A DNA stretch of 10,670 nt from Candidatus Altarchaeales archaeon A3 (GTDB taxonomy: Archaea > Altiarchaeota > Altiarchaeia > Altiarchaeales > Altiarchaeaceae), in the NCBI GenBank assembly GCA_002083985.1, contig MTER01000041.1, positions 1 to 10,670 on the forward strand. Direction: 5' to 3'. The translations under genes and the position numbers were made by a program. The notes beneath the pieces are model-generated. The model was given only the letters and a program-made list of their open reading frames with translations. It was not told the origin of the DNA and made no database searches. Of the stretch, positions 6,021 to 10,670 are shown one piece after another (position 1 is the stretch's first letter; each line of letters opens with the position of its first letter).

Positions 6021-7418
6021 ATGAAATTCAGGATAGAAAAGGACTCGCTTGGAGAAAAGGAAGTGCCAGGTAATGCATATTATGGAATTCACACAGTTCG
6101 TTCAATTGAAAATTTCCGGATTTCCGGAATTATGATGTATGAGGAGATGATTGAAGCAATTATTTATTTAAAAATTTCCTGTGCAAAGGCAAATCTGGAA
6201 TTAAAAGCGATTGACAAAAGAAAAGGAGATACAATTATCAGGGCATCCGAAGAAATTTTAAAAAATTCCGGGAAATATAAAGCTCAGTTTCAGATTGATA
6301 TTTTTCAGGCTGGCTCCGGAACTTCGCTGAATATGAATGTAAACGAAGTAATTGCAAATCTTGCTGTTGAAATTTTGGAAAACAGAAAGGAAAATTTCGG
6401 AAAGAAAATAATTCATCCGAATGACGATGTGAACAAAGGACAATCAACAAATGATGTGATGCCGAGTGCAATGAAAATTTCTGCTTACCTATTAAGTGAA
6501 AATTTAACCGATGCGATGAAAAATCTGGAAAAGGTGCTTTCCGATAAAGGCAATGAATTTAAGGATATTTTAAAGTCGGGAAGAACACATTTACAGGATG
6601 CAGTCCCGATGACACTCGGACAGGGATTTTATGCATACAGAAGAGCGATTGAGAAAGATATTGAAAGAGTAAATTTTGCCGGAAAATTTTTGGAGGAATT
6701 AGCAATAGGTGGGAATGCTATCGGAACCGGGATAAATACGCCTCCGAAATTCAGGGACTTGACAGTTGAATATTTAAATTTATATTTGTCAAAAAAATTT
6801 ATTCCTGCAAAAAACGGAATTGAGGAAGTGCAATTTTTAACAGATATTGCAAATTTTTCATCTGCGTTAAAGATGCTCGCAATTGACTTGAACAAAATTT
6901 CAAATGATTTACGACTGCTTAACTCGGGGCCTTATACGGGATTTAACGAAATTTTTCTGCCTGCGGTTGAACCCGGTTCATCAATAATGCCTGGAAAAAT
7001 AAATCCTTCAATTTGCGAGGCAATAAATCAGGTCTGCTTTAAGGTTATGGGAAATGATTTGACAATTACGAATTGCTGTGCAGCAGGACAGCTTGAATTG
7101 AACACCTATATGCCTGTAATTGCTTATTCTTTAATTGAATCAATAAAAATTTTAACGAACGGAACAAACATATTTGCAGAAAAGGCAGTTAAAGGAATCA
7201 AAGCAAATGAAGATAAATGTAAATTTTATGTGGAAAATTCGTTGTCTTTGATAACTGCATTAAATCCGGTTCTTGGATATGACAAATGTGCAGAAATCGC
7301 AAAAGAGAGGAGGATGACAAATAAAAGTATTAAGGAGATAATTATTGAAAAAGGATATTTGAGCAAAGAAGAAGTTGAGAAATTTTTGAATGTGAAATTT
7401 TTAACAGGACAAAAATAA
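6021..7418 (+). CDS. aspA: Aspartate ammonia-lyase (aspartase/fumarase superfamily)
   Basis: The protein has 465 residues, as usual for homotetrameric aspartases, which reversibly convert L-aspartate to fumarate and ammonia in the cytoplasm. Superfamily signatures are QSTND (141-145), GRTHLQDAVP (187-196) and the mobile loop GSSIMPGKINP (319-329) with the catalytic-base serine (S320/S321) and Lys326. Features favouring aspartase over class II fumarase are YGIHTVRSIENF near the N-terminus, NKISNDLRLLNSGP (291-304), and INQVCFKVMGND after the loop. Fumarases usually have ANDIRWLASGP and MVCAQVMGND. The MPGK loop itself occurs in both, so some doubt remains about the true substrate. The ATG follows AAATTTTAAA without a Shine-Dalgarno sequence. 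The gene stands alone between two MITE-like copies. Confidence 0.88.
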   Translation: MKFRIEKDSLGEKEVPGNAYYGIHTVRSIENFRISGIMMYEEMIEAIIYLKISCAKANLELKAIDKRKGDTIIRASEEILKNSGKYKAQFQIDIFQAGSGTSLNMNVNEVIANLAVEILENRKENFGKKIIHPNDDVNKGQSTNDVMPSAMKISAYLLSENLTDAMKNLEKVLSDKGNEFKDILKSGRTHLQDAVPMTLGQGFYAYRRAIEKDIERVNFAGKFLEELAIGGNAIGTGINTPPKFRDLTVEYLNLYLSKKFIPAKNGIEEVQFLTDIANFSSALKMLAIDLNKISNDLRLLNSGPYTGFNEIFLPAVEPGSSIMPGKINPSICEAINQVCFKVMGNDLTITNCCAAGQLELNTYMPVIAYSLIESIKILTNGTNIFAEKAVKGIKANEDKCKFYVENSLSLITALNPVLGYDKCAEIAKERRMTNKSIKEIIIEKGYLSKEEVEKFLNVKFLTGQK

Positions 7419-7427
7419 AATAAATTT

Positions 7428-7568
7428 GTAACTATTCAGCCCCCAAAAAATTACAGATAAATTTTTTGTATTTTTTGAAATTTTTAAAGGTAATTTAAAA
7501 ATCCAATAGATTTTTAAAGATTAAAAACCCGCAGTTTTTAGTAATTTTTGTACCATCCGAATAGATAT
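7428..7568 (-). mobile_element. MITE-like foldback element, copy C (inverted relative to B)
   Basis: This 141-bp element reads as the reverse complement of copy B with only scattered differences (roughly 85-90% identity by eye). It keeps the 10-bp stem TTTAAAAATC 7494-7503 / GATTTTTAAA 7509-7518. The left end GTAACTATTCAG is intact; the right end CCGAATAGATAT (7557-7568) has decayed from CTGAATAGTTAC. ATAAATTT (7420-7427) and ATAAATTC (7569-7576) sit flush outside both ends, matching at 7 of 8, as a weak target duplication. It begins 9 nt after the aspartase stop, the same spacing copy B has from its upstream stop. Confidence 0.78.
7462..7485 (+). terminator. Oligo-T terminator candidate inside copy C
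   Basis: Three T-runs (T6 at 7462-7467, T6 at 7471-7476, T5 at 7481-7485) follow the aspartase gene by 44 bp. Archaeal RNA polymerase terminates at such T-tracts. Copies A and B also carry T-runs of six or seven, so the elements may supply terminators to the genes they follow. Confidence 0.4.
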
Positions 7569-7717
7569 ATAAATTCAAAAATATCTTCCATCTTTTTAAG
7601 CAGTAACCCGTCACATTGTTTATATAATACTTTCAATACTTCATCTTTTAGTTGGTTTTCCACTACACTTTGCTTCTTAATAGTATTGTAGTTAAAATCT
7701 CGGCATTCAAAACAAAT
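7538..7717 (-). pseudogene. Open minus-strand frame without a start, running into copy C
   Basis: On the minus strand 59 codons are open from 7717 to a TAA at 7540-7538. They begin ICFECRDFNYNTIKKQ, continue with a lysine- and glutamate-rich helical run, and end YLFGWYKNY. The amino-acid composition looks protein-like (CFEC pair, alternating hydrophobic and charged residues), but there is no start codon until an internal ATG near the end. The frame ends inside copy C. This could be the 3' remnant of a gene cut by the element, or a chance frame. No family recognised. Confidence 0.25.
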
Positions 7718-7723
7718 TTAGAA

Positions 7724-7741
7724 TGAAACAAAAATGTTTCA
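7724..7741. promoter_or_regulatory. TGAAAC / GTTTCA inverted repeat upstream of the ATPase locus
   Basis: TGAAAC (7724-7729) and GTTTCA (7736-7741) are perfect 6-bp inverted arms around a 6-bp A-rich spacer. GTTTCA is also the core of the tandem repeats 60 bp downstream, so both may bind the same regulator. Confidence 0.35.
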
Positions 7742-7763
7742 AAAATGACTGAAGTTTTTAATA

Positions 7764-7773
7764 TTTATATAAC
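7764..7773 (+). promoter_or_regulatory. TATA-like box of the ATPase locus
   Basis: TTTATATAAC lies 87-96 bp upstream of the ATG at 7860. Transcription would be expected about 25 bp downstream, near 7790-7797, where the tandem-repeat array begins. The repeats would then lie at the transcription start and in the mRNA leader. Placement is from sequence only. Confidence 0.4.
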
Positions 7774-7788
7774 AAAACAGAATTAATA

Positions 7789-7851
7789 AAACGAAATCGT
7801 TTCATAACAAAATCGTTTCATAACAAAATCGTTTCATAACAAAATCGTTTC
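7789..7851 (+). repeat. 16-bp tandem repeats between promoter and ATPase start
   Basis: The unit CGTTTCATAACAAAAT occurs three times without change (7798-7813, 7814-7829, 7830-7845), followed by a partial CGTTTC (7846-7851). Just upstream AAACGAAATCGTTT (7789-7802) is a near-palindrome overlapping the first unit. The array ends 8 bp before the ATG. A 16-bp period is about 1.5 helical turns, so neighbouring copies face opposite sides of the helix. Operator, iteron or leader-RNA roles are all possible. There are no spacers, so this is not CRISPR. Confidence 0.85.
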
Positions 7852-7859
7852 AAATAAAA

Positions 7860-9332
7860 ATGCCCCAGTCAGAAGATTTAAAATTAAACTTATCGCCCCT
7901 TAAGGTTCCAAATCCCTTTGGAAGAGCTGGAGAACTAAAAGAAATAGAAAAACATATTTCCAATAATCAGAACTTGATATTATTGGGCCCAAGGAGGGTT
8001 GGAAAAACCACATTGCTAAATGCTATAGAAATAAGAAAAAGTAAAGAATATAACATCGTCAAATATGATTGTCAATCGGATAGAGATATAAGTTCTTTTT
8101 TTGCAAACTTGCTTGTATCTGCAAAGCATCCGAAAATTTTTGTAAGTTCCAAAGGAACAAAATACGAAGGAGAATTTAAAAAAGAAAGAGAAATTGTCGA
8201 AAAAATTATAAAAGAAAATAAATGTAGTCCTTTTCTTATTGAAAATATTGTATGTGGTGATGTAAAAAAAAGTGAAGAAGAGAATATTAAAGATTCCACA
8301 GCATTTCTTTTAATGTTGGGTTATGATGAATTAAGTAATGAAAATGGTGATAAGCCCGTTGTTGAGGAATATAAATTTGCACTACATTATAATATTCCTA
8401 TTTTGTGTATGATTAAAGGAACAGATGATGATAAGAGAAGCAAAGATGTAAAATTGATAATTGGGGATATAATAAATAAAAGAATAGGATTCTACTACCA
8501 GTACAAAAATTTAAAGGAATTAAAAAAAGTTTTAAAAGAGACAATAATAAGAAATAAAGAAAAATGGAATAAAGAAAAAACAATCAATCTCAAAAAGGAG
8601 AAATATAAGGACATAGGTGATATTTTTTTTAATTCTATAAAAGAACAAAAAGATGAGAAATTTTTAATACTTATTGACGAACTTGGGGAGTTAAGGCACG
8701 ATAAAACAATAGATAATTTTGAATCCTTTTTACCCTATTTTGATGCAAAAATTAAGGAAACAGATGTAAAAAATTCTACATTTGTAATTACAGGTTCTGA
8801 AAATATATTTACCACTTCTTATCAAAAATACTTTAGCTCGTTTTGGCCCATAGATATAGATGTTTTCAATGAAGAAACGGCAAAAAATTTTATAAGGTGT
8901 GTTTTGAAATTGAATAATGAGGATAAATATTTTGATAAAATTATTAGTGTGTGGGGAACCCTCCCTAAAGATTTAGTATCACTATATTACGAATTAAGCG
9001 AGAAAGAAGTAAACAATGAAAAAATAAAAGATGCTCTTATATCAGTCATAAAAAAACCCGAATTTAACTTGGAAGGACAATATCCTTATCTTGAAAAGGA
9101 AGATATTACCTGTCTTAAAAATATATCCCAATACCTTCCAGCTTCAGAGAATGAACTTAAACCTTATGTTTCTTCTGAAATTTTTGGAAGGGTATCAAGA
9201 GAGCAATTTATATTGAAAGAAAATAATGGAAAATACCATTTTGTATCGAAGTTGTTTTGGTGGGGGATAATGTATGACTTTGACAGGAAAATTTTTGAAA
9301 ATTTTTTAAAGAACATATTAGAAAATGGCTGA
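7860..9332 (+). CDS. AAA ATPase with an inserted DUF4062-like domain
   Basis: The 490-residue protein opens as an archaeal-type ATPase: NPFGRAGEL (18-26), then Walker A GPRRVGKTT (43-51) and a second strand (IVKYDCQS). Residues about 91-230 interrupt the ATPase with a domain having DUF4062 marks: KIFVSS (92-97), a KEREIVEKII helix (108-117), FLLMLGYDE (149-157), and EEYKFALHYNIPILCMIKG (169-187). The ATPase resumes with Walker B FLILIDELGEL (268-278), a sensor-like STFVITGSENI (306-316), and the FWPIDIDVFNEETA segment (328-341). The C-terminal ~85 residues look like a winged helix. DUF4062 is a Rossmann-like domain often attached to STAND-type NTPases. A conflict or defence role, with DUF4062 as effector or signalling part, is inference. 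The next gene overlaps it by 8 bp. No Shine-Dalgarno sequence precedes the ATG. Confidence 0.82.
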   Translation: MPQSEDLKLNLSPLKVPNPFGRAGELKEIEKHISNNQNLILLGPRRVGKTTLLNAIEIRKSKEYNIVKYDCQSDRDISSFFANLLVSAKHPKIFVSSKGTKYEGEFKKEREIVEKIIKENKCSPFLIENIVCGDVKKSEEENIKDSTAFLLMLGYDELSNENGDKPVVEEYKFALHYNIPILCMIKGTDDDKRSKDVKLIIGDIINKRIGFYYQYKNLKELKKVLKETIIRNKEKWNKEKTINLKKEKYKDIGDIFFNSIKEQKDEKFLILIDELGELRHDKTIDNFESFLPYFDAKIKETDVKNSTFVITGSENIFTTSYQKYFSSFWPIDIDVFNEETAKNFIRCVLKLNNEDKYFDKIISVWGTLPKDLVSLYYELSEKEVNNEKIKDALISVIKKPEFNLEGQYPYLEKEDITCLKNISQYLPASENELKPYVSSEIFGRVSREQFILKENNGKYHFVSKLFWWGIMYDFDRKIFENFLKNILENG

Positions 9333-10437
9333 AAAATTGATTGATAGATTGCAGGAGATATTGAAATCAGAAAGAACAACAAAAGAAGATGTTACTTTTC
9401 AAAAAGAAAGAATTTCCTACCAAATATTTAAAAATAATAATAAAGATGTGTTTGAAAATATAAAAAAATCATCCGGAGAGCAAATTATTTACTTATTGTA
9501 CGGAAAAGAGCATTCGGGAAAAACTACTATCCTTAGAAATCTGTATGTAAATTGCCCTACTGAAAAATGTGAATTTATAGAGGGCAAAAACATTTTTGTT
9601 TCAAGAGAATTTTTTTATAGAATCGGAATAGAAATAAAAGAAGGAGAGGATTACAAGTCCGCGGCAAAGATTTATTTTATGAATTTTGGTAAAATTTTAT
9701 TTATTGATGACTTTGACAAGATGCTTGCGAATTTGGGCGAGGATTTTGCCGCATATTTAAGAGCAACAATACAGGAATTTAGAATCAATATTATAAGCAC
9801 CGCGACATTAGGAAGCAACGAATTTAACAAATATTTTTTAAGATATGATACTCCTTTTTACAGGTTTTTTTTGTTTAAGCCGGTTGAATACCAAAGTAAA
9901 GATATAAAAGAAATAAATATAATTTTTCAAAAGGAAATAAAAGAGGAGGATATTAACTTAATCATAGAAAATGCTAATGACAATATAAAAGCGATAATCT
10001 CTGTAATAGAAGATTATAACGGCAATATATCTGTTGCTATTCAGAGTGCAATTATAAAAAATAGTTCTATTATTGCTTATTTAATTCAAAATTTGACACC
10101 TCAACAAAAAGTAATAATTGGGTATGTGAGTAAATATATAATTCAAAAAGAAAAAGAGAATGAAGGTGTGAAATTAAATGACCTTGCAAAATATTTATTT
10201 CAAAGTGATGATGTATTAAGGACACAAATAAACAGAATAATGAAAAATGGCTTGATAAAAAAACTGAAAAAAGAAAAAACTTTCCTCCCAAATATATTCC
10301 TTTTAGAAGAAAAGAAGATGGAAGAAGGAAAATCACACTTAATGATAGCAATAAAATTTCAAAACGATAAAAGATATGATGAAGCGGAGAAGGAATTTAG
10401 AGAAGCAATAAGGATAAATCCAAATTATGGCACATAA
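9325..10437 (+). CDS. P-loop ATPase with winged helix and first TPR; ends at a frame break
   Basis: The frame encodes 370 residues. An N-terminal helical part leads to Walker A GKEHSGKTT (60-68) and Walker B ILFIDDFDK (124-132), followed by a sensor-like NIISTATLGSNEF (155-167). Residues about 255-325 look like a winged helix (DLAKYLFQ...TQINRIMKNGLIKKL). A tetratricopeptide repeat starts near 336 (YDEAEKEFREAIRINPNY) and is cut by a TAA at 10435-10437. The order P-loop, winged helix, TPR is that of STAND-type signal-sensing ATPases, where the repeat region recognises the trigger. The ATG overlaps the upstream ATPase by 8 bp, implying coupled translation and a shared complex. TPR coding resumes at once in another frame, so this is either a frameshifted single gene or one half of a split gene. 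Confidence 0.8.
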   Translation: MAEKLIDRLQEILKSERTTKEDVTFQKERISYQIFKNNNKDVFENIKKSSGEQIIYLLYGKEHSGKTTILRNLYVNCPTEKCEFIEGKNIFVSREFFYRIGIEIKEGEDYKSAAKIYFMNFGKILFIDDFDKMLANLGEDFAAYLRATIQEFRINIISTATLGSNEFNKYFLRYDTPFYRFFLFKPVEYQSKDIKEINIIFQKEIKEEDINLIIENANDNIKAIISVIEDYNGNISVAIQSAIIKNSSIIAYLIQNLTPQQKVIIGYVSKYIIQKEKENEGVKLNDLAKYLFQSDDVLRTQINRIMKNGLIKKLKKEKTFLPNIFLLEEKKMEEGKSHLMIAIKFQNDKRYDEAEKEFREAIRINPNYGT

Positions 10438-10670
10438 TAATTTAGGAGTTTTATTGCATGATTTAAAACACTATGAAGAAGCAGAGAAAGAATTTAGGGA
10501 AGCAATAAGAATAAATCCATATGATGCTAAAGCACATTATAATTTAGGAGTTTTATTGTATGATTTAAAACGCTATGAAGAAGCAGAGAAAGAATATAGG
10601 GAAGCAATAAGAATAAATCCATATGATGCTAAAGCACATAATAATTTAGGAGTTTTATTGTATGATTTAA
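10427..10670 (+). CDS. TPR array protein, partial at window end (restart or frameshifted continuation)
   Basis: An ATG at 10427 opens a frame that runs to the window end, overlapping the ATPase stop by 11 bp. It reads MAHNNLGVLLHDLKHYEEAE and continues through two full 34-residue tetratricopeptide repeats and part of a third, each with the NLGVLL, YEEAEKE and AIRINP marks. Compared with the unit boundary GCTAAAGCA found in later copies, the first junction reads GGCA. That is a 5-base deficit, and it accounts for the shift away from the upstream frame. The natural reading is one ATPase-TPR protein broken here, or a deliberately separate repeat subunit made by reinitiation. A GGAT 15-18 bp upstream is at most a weak ribosome site. 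Confidence 0.7.
   Translation, partial: MAHNNLGVLLHDLKHYEEAEKEFREAIRINPYDAKAHYNLGVLLYDLKRYEEAEKEYREAIRINPYDAKAHNNLGVLLYDL
10430..10670 (+). repeat. Near-identical 102-bp TPR-encoding repeats
   Basis: Units begin at 10430, 10532 and 10634 (partial), each starting GCACAT(A/T)ATAATTTAGG. The first two differ at 4 of 102 positions (about 96% identical). The single TPR upstream in the ATPase frame is clearly more diverged at DNA level. This homogeneity implies recent expansion or gene conversion, and the array continues beyond the window. Confidence 0.9.

Noticed and set aside
6021-7418. Class II fumarase (FumC) identity
   Set aside because: The GSSIMPGK loop fits fumarase, but the N-terminal YGIHTVRSIENF, NDLRLLNSGP and NQVCFKVMGND segments match aspartases better. 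Some substrate doubt is kept in the confidence.
7745-7786. Leader peptide MTEVFNIYITKQN before the ATPase
   Set aside because: Thirteen codons overlapping the probable TATA box, so unlikely to be within the transcript.
7798-7851. CRISPR array
   Set aside because: The 16-bp units are directly adjacent with no unique spacers, and no cas genes are present.
10430-10670. CRISPR-like or non-coding satellite
   Set aside because: The 102-bp period translates into canonical 34-residue TPR units in an open frame.

Overview
The window looks like AT-rich archaeal chromosome (roughly 30% GC by eye). The evidence for Archaea is an archaeal/eukaryotic-type phenylalanyl-tRNA synthetase alpha chain with an N-terminal helix-turn-helix extension, a DUF447 flavoprotein-like gene, a COG1340-like archaeal coiled-coil protein, archaeal-type AAA ATPases, TATA-like boxes, and starts that mostly lack a Shine-Dalgarno sequence but follow an AAATTTAAA-type stretch. 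The lineage cannot be fixed from this window; an uncultured, low-GC euryarchaeal or altiarchaeal-like genome is only a guess.

Layout. At the left edge a minus-strand gene starts at 43 and leaves the window; it diverges from a DUF447-family gene (172-744). Next comes a tight run of a repeat-bearing coiled-coil protein (819-1487), a COG1340-like coiled-coil protein (1499-2419) and pheS (2403-3902), separated by 11 bp and then overlapping by 17 bp. About 700 bp without a convincing gene follows (3903-4599); it holds a decayed reading frame, a palindrome, paired 14-bp repeats and a first foldback element (A). A second compact run is a DJ-1/PfpI protein (4600-5187), a 51-aa two-CxxC zinc-ribbon protein (5196-5351) and a TsaA/TrmO-like tRNA methyltransferase (5348-5842, the start moved inward so that it overlaps the ribbon gene by 4 bp). 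An aspartase-type lyase (6021-7418) is then bracketed by two copies (B, C) of a ~142-bp MITE-like foldback element in opposite orientation. Both begin exactly 9 nt after a stop codon.

The right third is accessory in character. After element C and a leader with 16-bp tandem repeats come two overlapping ATPase genes. The first (7860-9332) is an archaeal AAA ATPase with what looks like a DUF4062 domain inserted between Walker A and Walker B. The second (9325-10437) has P-loop, winged-helix and tetratricopeptide parts, the order seen in STAND-type sensors. It stops at a frame break at the edge of a near-identical 102-bp (34-aa) TPR array, which stays open in another frame from an ATG at 10427 to the window end. 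Together these resemble an NTP-dependent conflict or defence module with a rapidly evolving repeat sensor, and they are the best candidate here for an undescribed system.

The other genes are housekeeping: translation (pheS, tRNA modification), amino-acid metabolism (aspartase) and stress or protein quality (DJ-1 family). The MITE-like copies and the switch to the ATPase locus mark the boundary between stable and variable DNA.
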